From positions 1 through 59,429 of the forward strand of contig NZ_NJGY01000004.1 in assembly GCF_002250505.1 (NCBI RefSeq): a stretch of 59,429 nt of DNA. The letters run 5' to 3'. Below are positions 1-7,994 of this stretch, piece by piece. This DNA comes from Janthinobacterium sp. PC23-8 (lineage in GTDB: Bacteria > Pseudomonadota > Gammaproteobacteria > Burkholderiales > Burkholderiaceae_D). The position numbers and the translations under genes were made by a program. Within the stretch, counting starts at the first letter, position 1; every line of letters begins with the position of its first letter. Under the pieces are notes generated by a model. The model made no database searches, was not told where the DNA came from, and saw only the letters and a list, made by a program, of their open reading frames with translations.

Positions 1-67
1 GTTCGACTTGCATGTGTAAGGCATGCCGCCAGCGTTCAATCTGAGCCAGGATCAAACTCTTCAGTTT
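1..67 (-). rRNA. 16S rRNA, 5' end only (partial)
   Basis: Read on the minus strand, the sequence begins AAACTGAAGAGTTTGATCC and continues through the universal 8F primer site, then the conserved ATTGAACGCTGGCGGCATGC and ACATGCAAGTCGAAC stretches. This is the first ~65 nt of a bacterial 16S gene; the rest lies off the left edge. The 5' boundary is placed by analogy with the mature E. coli 5' end and may be off by a few bases. The variant GGCATGCCTTACACATGCAAGTCGAAC is usual in Betaproteobacteria. Confidence 0.97.
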
Positions 68-119
68 AATCTCTGTTTAATGTCATTTCTGACAGGTCGG
101 ACAGTATCACTACCATCCA

Positions 120-141
120 CATCTTTTGCATGCAAAAGATG
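120..141. other. 22-bp perfect palindrome in the rRNA leader
   Basis: The arms CATCTTTTGCA and TGCAAAAGATG are exact reverse complements with no spacer. The element lies about 53 nt upstream of the mature 16S 5' end, inside the transcribed leader. In RNA it would form a long hairpin and may take part in the RNase III processing stalk or leader folding; this role is an inference. Confidence 0.6.
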
Positions 142-160
142 CGCTCACTCAAAAAACTGA

Positions 161-180
161 CAGGCTACTTTCGTAGCGCC
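161..180 (-). other. GAAA-tetraloop hairpin in the rRNA leader
   Basis: On the minus strand GGCGCTAC, GAAA and GTAGCC form a short stem (one bulged or mismatched base) capped by a stable GNRA loop. It sits between boxA and the mature 16S end. Hairpins of this kind are common in rrn leaders, where boxB or processing elements occur; the exact role here is not determined. Confidence 0.4.
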
Positions 181-280
181 TATTTCATTATTTCTTGTGA
201 ACATTTGATATTTTAAGTTTGACAGCGATCCGAAGACCACTGCTGCACTTCATCAAATGCCCACACTTATCGACTGTTAA

Positions 281-292
281 TTGTTAAAGAAC
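281..292 (-). promoter_or_regulatory. rrn boxA antitermination site
   Basis: The minus strand reads GTTCTTTAACAA, a close match to the rRNA boxA consensus (TGCTCTTTAACA) bound by NusB-S10 for antitermination. It is followed by AATTAACAGTCGATAAGTGTGGGC, the leader sequence usual downstream of boxA in Betaproteobacteria. The position between the predicted P1 promoter and 16S fits. Confidence 0.85.
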
Positions 293-466
293 GGTATTCG
301 GTGTTACGTTTCGCGCTATCGACAAAGCGTTGTGTTTGTCAGCTGCGAAGAAGGAAGAGTATGAAGCATTTAAGCTACTTTGTCAACCCCGTTTTTCAGC
401 GCATTGCGCTTAAAAACTTTCTCTACCTTACTCAGCATTTGCATGCATCGTTCAGCGAGGGGGAGA

Positions 467-495
467 ATTATAGCCCTGACCTGAAAGGCCTGCAA
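467..495 (-). promoter_or_regulatory. rrn P1-type sigma-70 promoter
   Basis: On the minus strand the -35 element TTGCAG (490-495) and the perfect -10 TATAAT (467-472) are separated by 17 bp. An A-rich tract just upstream (about 500-510) could act as an UP element. Transcription would start near 460 and run through boxA into 16S. No other near-consensus promoter was noticed in the 170 bp between here and boxA. Confidence 0.75.
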
Positions 496-698
496 GGGGT
501 ATTTTTGAAGAGCAACAAAGCATGCTTACCGACTACCCGGCTTCCAGTTCACTTCAAGCGCTCTTTTGCGCAGCCTGTCGCAAGCGACTGGTGCGGCTGC
601 GCTGCTTCAGGCACAGTGGCAACATCAGATTTTGACGCTTATCCGCATCAGTTACACTTGCCCACGCGTCGTTTCATTCATTGCCAAGAAAGCGTCCC

Positions 699-2015
699 AT
701 GTTTCCGAGTTCCAGCCTGCCCCAATTGCTGAAAACCCTGCTCGCCTGGATGCAAAAGGCATTCGACGCGACCACCACCTGGGTCACCCAATTATCCTGG
801 TGGAAGTTTTTCCTGTTTGCCGCCCTGGCCCTGATCGCCGGCTCGATCCTGCAGGACGAGCTGTTTTCATCGGGCACCGATGAAGAAGTGGTGATCAAAT
901 CGCACAAACGCGCCAGCAAGAACAGCGGCGACACCAATATCCTGATCGACGATACGGGCATCCACTTCAATCCGCGCAGCAGCAAGAGCCGCCGCAATAC
1001 GGACAGCGCCAGCGCCGACGCCACACCCGCCGACGCCAGCCCGGCAGATGCCACGCCCGAGGAGCCGGCGCAACCCGTGCCACCGGCAACACCAGCAACA
1101 CCGGCAACACCAGCAACACCAGCCAAGCCCAGCTATCCCGTCACCACCAACGCCTCGGGCGAAGAAGTCCATATCGAGTTGCCGCCGCAAATCGGCGAAG
1201 AACTGTCGAACGCCATCGAGGAAGCGGTCGACGATGCCGCCGAACAAAAGGTATCGCGCTACCACCAGCAGGCATCGACCTGGTTCAAAAGCTTCGTGTC
1301 CCTGCTGGTACTGGCCCTGTTTGCGATGAAGGCCCTGGTCGGCGGCAAGAAGCGGGCAGAAGCGGAAACGGTGACGGCCAATGAGGCGGCCGAGCGCGCC
1401 TCGATGCAGCGCCAGCTCAGCGAAGCGAAGATGCAGATGATGCAGGCGCAAGTGGAGCCGCACTTCCTGTTCAACACGCTCGCTTCCGTCGAGCACCTGA
1501 TCCAGGTCGATCCGCCGCGCGCGGCCAAGATGCAGCGCAGCCTGATCCAGTACCTGCGCGCCGTCTTGCCGCAAATGCGCGACAACGCCCTGATCACCAA
1601 CCTGGGCCGCGAGGCGGACATGGTGCAAGCGTATCTGAACCTGCTGAAAATGCGCATGGAAGAGCGGCTGACGGTCGACTTCCAGATTCCGGACGGGCTG
1701 CGCACTGCCGCCTTCCCGCCAATGATGTTGCAGTCGATGGTGGAGAACGCGATCAAGCACGGCCTGGAAGTCAAACCGGAAGGCGGCACCCTGCGCATCG
1801 TGGCGGAAGTGGCGCACAGCAAGCTGCGCGTGATCGTCACCGATGACGGCCTGGGCTTTGGCGCCGTGCCCAGCGACGGCACCGGACTCGGTTTGCCGAC
1901 CATCCGTGAACGCCTGAAACTGCTGCATGGCGACCAGGCCAGCCTGACGATTACGCCAAATCAGCCGAGCGGCGTGTGCGCCGTGATCGAAGTGCCGTAT
2001 CAACTGTCGAAATAA
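699..2015 (+). CDS. LytS/AlgZ-type sensor histidine kinase
   Basis: Membrane sensor kinase of the His_kinase (PF06580) / HATPase family, 438 aa from the ATG at 699, which has AAGAAAG about 6 nt upstream; a TTG 18 nt earlier is possible but lacks a good site. Seen: a first hydrophobic segment (about 34-50), a Ser/Ala/Pro/Thr-rich extracytoplasmic linker containing a PAT repeat, a second hydrophobic segment (about 198-214), then the H-box EPHFLFNTL with phospho-acceptor H255. N- and G-box motifs follow (VENAIKHG, DDGLGFG, GTGLGLPTIRERL). The LytTR regulator starts 71 nt downstream and is the obvious partner. No ligand-binding domain is recognisable in the linker. Confidence 0.9.
   Translation: MFPSSSLPQLLKTLLAWMQKAFDATTTWVTQLSWWKFFLFAALALIAGSILQDELFSSGTDEEVVIKSHKRASKNSGDTNILIDDTGIHFNPRSSKSRRNTDSASADATPADASPADATPEEPAQPVPPATPATPATPATPAKPSYPVTTNASGEEVHIELPPQIGEELSNAIEEAVDDAAEQKVSRYHQQASTWFKSFVSLLVLALFAMKALVGGKKRAEAETVTANEAAERASMQRQLSEAKMQMMQAQVEPHFLFNTLASVEHLIQVDPPRAAKMQRSLIQYLRAVLPQMRDNALITNLGREADMVQAYLNLLKMRMEERLTVDFQIPDGLRTAAFPPMMLQSMVENAIKHGLEVKPEGGTLRIVAEVAHSKLRVIVTDDGLGFGAVPSDGTGLGLPTIRERLKLLHGDQASLTITPNQPSGVCAVIEVPYQLSK
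1081..1121 (+). repeat. 9-bp tandem repeat encoding Pro-Ala-Thr
   Basis: Units CACCGGCAA and CACCAGCAA alternate in tandem for four copies plus a partial fifth (effective period 18 bp). They sit inside the extracytoplasmic linker of the sensor kinase and encode repeated PAT triplets. The repeat unit is a multiple of three, so slippage would change linker length without a frameshift. Confidence 0.85.
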
Positions 2016-2086
2016 GGCCACTCTGCAGTTGATAAAAACGCTAATTCATTGAATAATCAATCTTCGCCAGTTCACACTTGAAGACC

Positions 2087-2845
2087 ATGCCTACCGCTAT
2101 TATTGCCGACGACGAAAGATTGATGCGCGACCAGTTGCGCTTGCGACTGGGCCAGGCCTGGCCCGAACTGGACATCATCGGCGAAGCCAAGAATGGCGAC
2201 GAGGCGATCGAACTGGTCGACCAGCTGAAACCGGACTTTACTTTTCTCGATATCCGCATGCCGGGCAAGACCGGCATGGAGGCGGCGCAAGTGATCGGCA
2301 ACAAGAGCCGCATCGTGTTCGTCACCGCCTACGACAGCCACGCCGTCGAAGCGTTCGAGCGCGGCGCCGTCGACTATGTGCTCAAACCCCCCGAGCACGA
2401 ACGCCTCTTGATCACGGTCGACCGCCTGAAGACGCACCTGAGCAAACCTGCGCTCGACGTCAACAGCAGCGTCACCGCCATGCTGTCGCAGCTGGCCGAA
2501 AAAATCACCGCCAAGCCCACCTATCTGCAATGGATACAAGCGAGCATCGGCCAGGACCTGCGCATGATTCCCGTCGAAGAAATCCTGTTCTTCCGCTCCG
2601 ACGAAAAATACACATGCGTGCAGACGGCCAAGTATGAGGCGCTGATCCGCAAACCGGTACGCGATCTGGCAGAAGAGCTCGATCCATCGCTGTTCTGGCA
2701 GATCCACCGCGCCACCCTGGTCAATGTGAACGCCATCGAAGGCGTGACGCGCGATATCCGCGGCCGCCACCTGGTGCTGATCAAGGGCAAGACCGACAAG
2801 CTGGAAGTGAGCCGCAGCTTCCTGCACCTGTTCAAGCAGATGTAA
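2087..2845 (+). CDS. LytTR-family response regulator
   Basis: Two-component regulator, 252 aa: an N-terminal receiver with acidic pair D8/D9, phospho-acceptor D55 (in FTFLDIRMPG) and K100 (DYVLKP), and a C-terminal LytTR DNA-binding domain from about residue 140 (LQWIQASIG, EEILFFRSDEKYTCV, LFWQIHRATLVNVNAIE). The ATG at 2087 is preferred because the receiver begins there; a TTG 9 nt upstream is in frame. It follows the LytS-type kinase on the same strand and is presumably phosphorylated by it. Targets cannot be read from the sequence; LytTR proteins usually bind paired short direct repeats. Confidence 0.92.
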   Translation: MPTAIIADDERLMRDQLRLRLGQAWPELDIIGEAKNGDEAIELVDQLKPDFTFLDIRMPGKTGMEAAQVIGNKSRIVFVTAYDSHAVEAFERGAVDYVLKPPEHERLLITVDRLKTHLSKPALDVNSSVTAMLSQLAEKITAKPTYLQWIQASIGQDLRMIPVEEILFFRSDEKYTCVQTAKYEALIRKPVRDLAEELDPSLFWQIHRATLVNVNAIEGVTRDIRGRHLVLIKGKTDKLEVSRSFLHLFKQM

Positions 2846-3005
2846 ATCCGATGTCATCGCGCCGTGCCGCCCGGCACAGCGCGGCCCTGCCCGGCGCCAC
2901 TGTGCGCAAGATCAAGCCACGCCGCCTCAATCAGCCTACGCTGCATGAAGTCCCGCCCGCGCTTCCCCCGCCCGCCTTTCTTTGATCCGACCGCAAGGAG
3001 CGCCC

Positions 3006-4148
3006 ATGCCCGGCCGTGCCAGAACAGGATTGTTGCGCATGCTGCCACTGGGCCTGGCCGCCGCCTATTGTTTGTGGCGTCGATTAAGGGCCGCCCGGCA
3101 ACAGCTGGCAGCCATACCAGCGACCGAAGCCACGCTGACCATCGACAGCGAGCAAGCCATCGTGCATGCCAGCGCGGCGGCGGCCACCCTGTTCGGCAGC
3201 ACGCCGGAAGCGATGCGCGGCATGCCGCTGGGCCACTTCATCCTGCGCGACTTGCGCAGCCTCGATCACACCCCCCCCTTCCTCGACCTTACCCAGCAGT
3301 TGCGCCTGAGCGGCAGGCGCGCCACCGACGCCACCCTGATGGGCCGCAGGATGGACGGCGCCATGTTTCCCCTGGAAGGCTCATTGATGGCGCACAGCGA
3401 CCACGCGGGCGCCATCGATACCGTGCTGGTGCGCGATATCAGTGCGCGAAAGCAAGTACATGAGCAACTGGCGCGCTCGTTCGCGCAGTTGCGTGAACTG
3501 TCGAGCGCGCTGCAAACCATCCGCGAGGAAGAGCGCAAGCATATCGCGCGCGAGTTGCACGATGACCTGGGCCAGTTGCTGGCCACCTTGCGCGTTGACC
3601 TGACCCTGGCGCGCCAGCATGCCGACATGACGGCGCCTTTGCTGGGCCAGCTGCGCGAGATGGATGGCCTGCTGGTCACGGCGATTTCCTCGCTGCGCCG
3701 CATCGCCAGCAATCTGCGTCCGCGCGCGCTGGACGAAGGCGGCTTGTATTTTGCGCTGCAACGCTTGCGCCACGATTTCCTGCTGCGCCATGCCGTGCAT
3801 TTCGAGCTGCTGGCCGACGAGGGCGACCTGGTGCTGGACGACGAGCGCAGCACCGCCATCTACCGCATCGTGCAGGAAGCGCTGACCAATATCGCGCGCC
3901 ATGCCGAAGCGAGCCGTATCACCATCGCCCTGCACCGCATCGATTCCATACTGGCTATCACGATCCAGGATGACGGCAGGGGCATTACCGACCACGACCT
4001 GGAAAAGGCCGCGTCGCTGGGTCTGCTCGGCATGCGCGAACGGGTCTGGGGCTTGAACGGCAGCATACAGATCGGCGCCGACAACGAACTGGGCGGCACC
4101 CGCATCGACATCATGCTGCCCATGCATGGCGCCACACCCCCATATTGA
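3006..4148 (+). CDS. PAS-domain sensor histidine kinase, NarX/HisKA_3 type
   Basis: 380-aa kinase from the ATG at 3006, preceded by AAGGAG with 5-6 nt spacing. Seen: one short N-terminal hydrophobic stretch (about 9-24) that could anchor it, a PAS domain (about 40-150, ending LVRDISARKQ), a HisKA_3 dimerisation helix with EEERKHIARELHDDLGQ (H185), and an HATPase domain (VQEALTNIARHA, DDGRGI, LGLLGMRERV). This class normally pairs with a NarL/FixJ regulator, but none is present nearby, so the kinase looks orphan. The 160-nt gap from the LytTR regulator and the unrelated kinase class argue against a shared pathway. Confidence 0.88.
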   Translation: MPGRARTGLLRMLPLGLAAAYCLWRRLRAARQQLAAIPATEATLTIDSEQAIVHASAAAATLFGSTPEAMRGMPLGHFILRDLRSLDHTPPFLDLTQQLRLSGRRATDATLMGRRMDGAMFPLEGSLMAHSDHAGAIDTVLVRDISARKQVHEQLARSFAQLRELSSALQTIREEERKHIARELHDDLGQLLATLRVDLTLARQHADMTAPLLGQLREMDGLLVTAISSLRRIASNLRPRALDEGGLYFALQRLRHDFLLRHAVHFELLADEGDLVLDDERSTAIYRIVQEALTNIARHAEASRITIALHRIDSILAITIQDDGRGITDHDLEKAASLGLLGMRERVWGLNGSIQIGADNELGGTRIDIMLPMHGATPPY

Positions 4149-4150
4149 AA

Positions 4151-4172
4151 AAGGCGCTCCAAAGAGCGCCTT
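4151..4172. terminator. Intrinsic terminator between convergent genes
   Basis: AAGGCGCTC (4151-4159) and GAGCGCCTT (4164-4172) form a 9-bp stem with a CAAA loop. On the minus strand it is followed by TTTTTC, a good tail for the porin gene. On the plus strand the tail is weaker (TTGTGT), so it may also serve the kinase gene less efficiently. Confidence 0.8.
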
Positions 4173-4198
4173 GTGTCATATCCCGACAGTGGTGGTGC

Positions 4199-5197
4199 TT
4201 AGAACTTGTGGGTCATGCCCATCTGGTACATCGACTTGTCGCTGAACTGGTCGCGGCCAGCGTAGGCGTACACGGCGGTACGCTTCGACAGCGGGTAGTC
4301 GTAGCCCAGACCGAAGGCCTTGGCGGTTTCCTTGCCGCTGACCAGGCTGCTGTCCTGCTTCTGCTTCACATAGCTGGCCTTGATTGCGCCGCCGCCGATG
4401 TCATACGCCAGGCCGATCAGGTAGCTCTTGAATTCGCCGTTGACAGCCACATCGGTATCGGCCTTCGAGTAGTCGAACGTGATCTTGGCAGGACCGAACT
4501 TGTAGCCGCCGCCCACCAGCCACAAAGTTGGCTCGGCAGCGGTGTTGGCCGCTGCTTGCACTTTTTTCTGGTAGCCGGCGTGGGCGCTGGCCGGACCCAT
4601 GTCATAGGTGGCGACCAGGCTGTAACCGGAATTGGCATCCTTGATTTCGCTGGCGACGACCTGGCCGCTGACGACGAAACCGCTGAAGCTCGGGCTGTTG
4701 TAGGTGACGGCATTGCTGACGCGCGAAGCGCCAACTACCGATGCGCTCGGTACTGCCTGCGCGCCGTTTGGCGACTGGCCGCCGCGCATGACTGGCTCAT
4801 TGATCTTGCCGATCACGCCGTAGGTATTGAATGGATCGACGCGCGCCAGGGTGCCATCGATCAGGTCCTTGGTGCGGCCCAGGTACACGGTACCGAAGTC
4901 GCCGGTCAAACCTACCCATGCCTGGCGATCAAACAGGGTGTTGGCCGTCGCTTGCGCGCCCGTGTCGGTCTTGAATTCGCTTTCCAGGTTGAAGATGGCT
5001 TTCAGGCCGTTGCCCAAATCTTCCGTGCCCTTGAAGCCGAGACGCGAAGCCTGGTTTTCGCGCTCGAGCATTGCACCGCCGGTGGTCTTGGCGATACCCA
5101 GATCGACCACGCCGTAGACGACGACGTTCGATTGCGCCTGCGCCGTAGCGGCGGCGAAAGAAGCGATGATCAATGCTGCCAGAGTAATTTTTTTCAC
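4199..5197 (-). CDS. Outer-membrane general porin (betaproteobacterial type)
   Basis: 332-aa trimeric porin-like protein (OmpC-like / Porin_4 family) for passive diffusion across the outer membrane. Seen: a Sec signal peptide ending AAATAQAQ, a mature start SNVVVYGVVDLGI, repeated amphipathic beta segments (GFKGTEDLGNGLKAIFNLES, AWVGLTGDFGTVYLGR) and a C-terminal phenylalanine (MGMTHKF) as required for BAM insertion. The start is GTG at 5197 with AGAGAAT upstream. It is monocistronic, flanked by a terminator on each side. Substrate preference cannot be deduced. Confidence 0.93.
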   Translation of the reverse strand: MKKITLAALIIASFAAATAQAQSNVVVYGVVDLGIAKTTGGAMLERENQASRLGFKGTEDLGNGLKAIFNLESEFKTDTGAQATANTLFDRQAWVGLTGDFGTVYLGRTKDLIDGTLARVDPFNTYGVIGKINEPVMRGGQSPNGAQAVPSASVVGASRVSNAVTYNSPSFSGFVVSGQVVASEIKDANSGYSLVATYDMGPASAHAGYQKKVQAAANTAAEPTLWLVGGGYKFGPAKITFDYSKADTDVAVNGEFKSYLIGLAYDIGGGAIKASYVKQKQDSSLVSGKETAKAFGLGYDYPLSKRTAVYAYAGRDQFSDKSMYQMGMTHKF

Positions 5198-5326
5198 TTG
5201 AGATTCTCTACATTAGGTTGGATAAGTTGTTGCTGCTCAGCTGCTGAACCGAATCATGCCAAGCAAATGCTTCAACAATATGACATCGACAATCTGTTGT
5301 TTTTTGACACTATTTTTCTCAAGACG

Positions 5327-5348
5327 AAAAAAAACCGCCCGCAGGCGG
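5327..5348 (-). terminator. Intrinsic terminator of the methyltransferase gene
   Basis: On the minus strand CCGCC-TGCG-GGCGG is followed by eight T residues (complement of the A run at 5327-5334). It lies 19 nt after the methyltransferase stop and separates that gene from the porin promoter. Confidence 0.85.
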
Positions 5349-5366
5349 CAGTACGGCGGGCGCCGC

Positions 5367-6017
5367 TTACTTCAGGCGGCAGCTCAGCAACCAGTAGTAT
5401 TCGAGGCGCTTCATGCGGATCTCGCGCGCCGAATGGGCGAACTTCTTGCGCAGGTGACTGTCCGATGGGAAATTTTTCAGCACTTCATAACGCTCGCCCG
5501 ACTCCGTGGTGCGGAACTGGTGGGTATTGCCTTGCAGATCGGTACGGGCGATCACGGTGCTGCTGCCGTCGACATAGGAATTGTCGATCAGCACCAGCAA
5601 AATGTCCTTGCCCAGCTTGCTGCGCAACTGCTTCAGGTATTTGTCCTGGTCTTCGCGCTTGACGTGCGACCACCAGAAACCGGCGAACACGGCGGTAAAC
5701 TTGCCCACCAGGTCGTCCGACAGCTTGAACGCGTCGAGCTTGGCGAAGGTCACATTCTCGGGCAAGCCACGCGCCTGGGACAGGGCCAGCATTTCATCGT
5801 TGAGGTCGGTCGCCAGCACGGAGTCGGCCGTCTCGGCAATGACTTCGGTCCAGTAGCCGGTGCCGCAAGCCAGTTCCAGCACAGTATGGCCTTCGAGGAC
5901 GTCGGCCACTTTTTCGCGCAGCACTTCCAGGTCTTCCTGGCGTTCGGGCTTGTCGTAGACGCGCTCGTACTGCTGCGCGATGGTGGCGTAATATTGGGCA
6001 AGCTGATCGGTAATCAT
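5367..6017 (-). CDS. Class I SAM-dependent methyltransferase
   Basis: 216-aa cytosolic protein with a Rossmann methyltransferase fold. Motif I is VLELACGTGYWTEV (SAM glycine loop), followed by the acidic loop LATDLNDEML and FAGFWWSHV at motif IV. The ATG at 6017 is chosen because AAGAGAAG lies just upstream and the extra N-terminal residues of a longer frame are not family-like. The substrate is unknown; the small size and lack of an extra domain fit a small-molecule methyltransferase. It is 55 nt from the CysB-type regulator upstream on the same strand and could be co-transcribed with it. Confidence 0.85.
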   Translation of the reverse strand: MITDQLAQYYATIAQQYERVYDKPERQEDLEVLREKVADVLEGHTVLELACGTGYWTEVIAETADSVLATDLNDEMLALSQARGLPENVTFAKLDAFKLSDDLVGKFTAVFAGFWWSHVKREDQDKYLKQLRSKLGKDILLVLIDNSYVDGSSTVIARTDLQGNTHQFRTTESGERYEVLKNFPSDSHLRKKFAHSAREIRMKRLEYYWLLSCRLK

Positions 6018-6072
6018 AGTTCTTCTCTTAAGTAATCTTGCCGGACACATCGTCCGGCCGGTTCCTGCATGG

Positions 6073-7014
6073 TCATAGTTCGTAATGCTCCTTATCGCCG
6101 CTCATCGCCTGTTCGATCAATTTACGGTTCAGGGTCGGGGTCAGCAACTCGATAAAGGTATAAATATAGCTGCGCAGATAAGCGCCCTGCTTGACCGCCA
6201 CGCGCGACACATTCATGCCGAACAGGTGGCCAACGGGGATGGCGCGCAAGCCTTTGTCGCGCTCGGCGTCGAAGGCCATGCCCGCTATGATACCAATCCC
6301 CATGCCCAACTCCACATAAGTCTTGATCACGTCGGCGTCGATGGCTTCGAGCAGGATGTCCGGTTTCAGGCCGCGCAACACGAAAGCGTGGTCGATCTTG
6401 TTGCGCCCGGCAAATGCGCTGTCATAGGTAATCAGGGGGAAGGCGGCGATCTCTTCGAGCGTCACCGACTTCGATTTGAGCAGCGGATGGTCGACCGGCA
6501 CCACCACCACATGTTCCCATTGATAGCAGGGCAAGGTGATCAGGCCATCGATGGCGGCGATCGATTCGGTGGCAATGGCCAGATCGGCCTGGTCGCGTTG
6601 CACCATTTCGGCGATCTGGCGCGGGTTGCCTTGCAATAAAGACAATCTTACTTTCGGAAACTTCAGCATGAAGGCCTGCACCACCTTGGGCAAGGTATAA
6701 CGGGCCTGGGTGTGCGTGGTGGCAATCGTGAAACTGCCGCTGTCCTGGGCCGCATATTCCTTGCCGATGCGCTTCATGCTGTCGATTTCCTGCATCACCA
6801 GTTCGACCGATGCGAGCACCAGCCGGCCCGGCTCCGTCAGGCCACGGATACGCTTGCCGTGGCGCGTGAAAATATCGACGCCCAGCTCTTCTTCCAGCTC
6901 GATGATGGCTTTCGAGACGCCCGGTTGCGAAGTAAACAAGGCCTTGGCCGCGTCCGTCAGGTTATAGTTCTGCCGGACCGCTTCGCGCACGAAGCGCAGT
7001 TGATGGAGATTCAT
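6073..7014 (-). CDS. CysB-family LysR-type transcriptional regulator
   Basis: 313-aa LysR regulator. The N-terminal winged helix-turn-helix is MNLHQLRFVREAVRQNYNLT followed by AAKALFTSQPGVSKAIIELE, typical of CysB/Cbl; the effector domain follows (about 90-300, IATTHTQARYTLP and FPLITYDSAFAGR). In this family the regulator senses acetylserine or sulfate/sulfite-related signals. The gene is divergent from the sulfate-reduction operon at 7169, which is the expected target. The ATG at 7014 is chosen because the HTH begins there. Whether it acts as CysB or as a paralogue (Cbl, SsuR) cannot be settled from sequence alone. Confidence 0.9.
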   Translation of the reverse strand: MNLHQLRFVREAVRQNYNLTDAAKALFTSQPGVSKAIIELEEELGVDIFTRHGKRIRGLTEPGRLVLASVELVMQEIDSMKRIGKEYAAQDSGSFTIATTHTQARYTLPKVVQAFMLKFPKVRLSLLQGNPRQIAEMVQRDQADLAIATESIAAIDGLITLPCYQWEHVVVVPVDHPLLKSKSVTLEEIAAFPLITYDSAFAGRNKIDHAFVLRGLKPDILLEAIDADVIKTYVELGMGIGIIAGMAFDAERDKGLRAIPVGHLFGMNVSRVAVKQGAYLRSYIYTFIELLTPTLNRKLIEQAMSGDKEHYEL

Positions 7015-7074
7015 TGCTGGTTTTGCCTTAGAGATAAGCCGCTGCTCCACCCTACCGATGATTTTACATTCATG

Positions 7075-7097
7075 CTTATACGCATATCGCATATAAG
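7075..7097. promoter_or_regulatory. Imperfect dyad in the cysB-tauE intergenic region
   Basis: CTTATA (7075-7080) and TATAAG (7092-7097) are inverted repeats around a partly symmetric GC-TAT-GC centre. The element is 61-83 nt upstream of the regulator's ATG and about 72 nt upstream of the tauE-like start, a suitable place for a LysR regulatory binding site. Assignment to the CysB-type regulator is inference. Confidence 0.35.
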
Positions 7098-7115
7098 CAA
7101 ATGCGTACTTAGTAG

Positions 7116-7144
7116 TTTGGAATAAACACTAAGTTTATTACTAT
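7116..7144 (+). promoter_or_regulatory. Possible cys operon promoter with LysR-type dyad
   Basis: AATAAAC-ACTAA-GTTTATT (7121-7139) is a perfect 7-bp inverted repeat with a 5-nt centre and contains a T-N11-A type LysR motif. It overlaps a weak sigma-70 candidate, TTTGGA (7116-7121), 17-bp spacer, TACTAT (7139-7144). Start of transcription would be near 7151, just upstream of the tauE-like gene. The dyad is clear; the promoter elements are poor matches. Confidence 0.4.
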
Positions 7145-7168
7145 TGCGGGTACTTTGGGGGTGCAAGC

Positions 7169-7942
7169 ATGACTTTGTCTTATATAGTCTCAGGATTTGC
7201 CGTAGGTTTACTGGTCGGCATGACCGGTGTCGGTGGCGGCTCGCTGATGACGCCGCTATTAACCTTGCTGTTTGGCGTCTCGCCGTCGGTGGCCGTCGGT
7301 ACCGACCTGGCCTTCGCCTCGATCACCAAAAGCGCCGGCACCCTGACGCATCGCGTGCGCGGCACCATCCGCTGGGATATCGTCAAGCGCCTGTGCATCG
7401 GCGCCCTGCCCGCTGCCGTGCTGGCGACACTGGCCTTGAAAGCGTTCGGCACCGTGTCACCGGCAATCGGCCAGATCATCCGCTACTCGATCGCCGGCTC
7501 GGTGATGCTGACGGTGGTGGCCCTGATCTTCAAGGGCCGCATGCTGAACTGGATCAATGCCCATCCTGAAAGACAATTACAAGGCAACAAGCTTTCCGCC
7601 GCTACCATTATTTCCGGCGCCGTGCTGGGCGTGCTGGTCACCGTATCGTCGATCGGCGCCGGCGCCATCGGCGCGACCTTGCTGGTGATGCTGTACCCGC
7701 GCATGAGCTCGGCCGAAGTGGCCGGCACCGATATCGCGTATGCCGTACCCTTGACGGCGATTGCCGCGCTGGGCCACTGGTGGCTCGGCTCCATCCACTG
7801 GGAACTGCTCATGTCGCTGTTGATCGGTTCCCTGCCCGGCATCACCCTCGGTTCCTGGGTGGCGCGCTCGGTTCCGGAAAAGTTTTTGCGCGTGCTGCTG
7901 GCGATGACCTTGACCACCGTGGCAGTAAAGCTAATCTATTAA
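7169..7942 (+). CDS. TauE/SafE-family sulfite/sulfur-anion exporter
   Basis: 257-aa inner-membrane permease of the TauE/SafE (TSUP) family. Two homologous halves each begin with the family glycine-rich segment (VGLLVGMTGVGGGSLMTPLL; VLVTVSSIGAGAIGATLL) and about eight hydrophobic segments are visible. The family exports or imports sulfite, sulfoacetate and related anions. As first gene of the sulfate-reduction operon, it most plausibly relieves sulfite accumulation. The start is ATG at 7169 after a G-rich stretch. The next gene cysI starts 52 nt later. Confidence 0.88.
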   Translation: MTLSYIVSGFAVGLLVGMTGVGGGSLMTPLLTLLFGVSPSVAVGTDLAFASITKSAGTLTHRVRGTIRWDIVKRLCIGALPAAVLATLALKAFGTVSPAIGQIIRYSIAGSVMLTVVALIFKGRMLNWINAHPERQLQGNKLSAATIISGAVLGVLVTVSSIGAGAIGATLLVMLYPRMSSAEVAGTDIAYAVPLTAIAALGHWWLGSIHWELLMSLLIGSLPGITLGSWVARSVPEKFLRVLLAMTLTTVAVKLIY

Positions 7943-7994
7943 TCAAAGAACACCCAGGCAATCTTCCAGTACCCCGGCTTATTTAGGACTTGAT

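Noticed and set aside
301..732. 143-codon open frame over the rrn promoter region
   Set aside because: It crosses the predicted rrn promoter and overlaps the start of the kinase gene, with no ribosome site and a low-quality composition.
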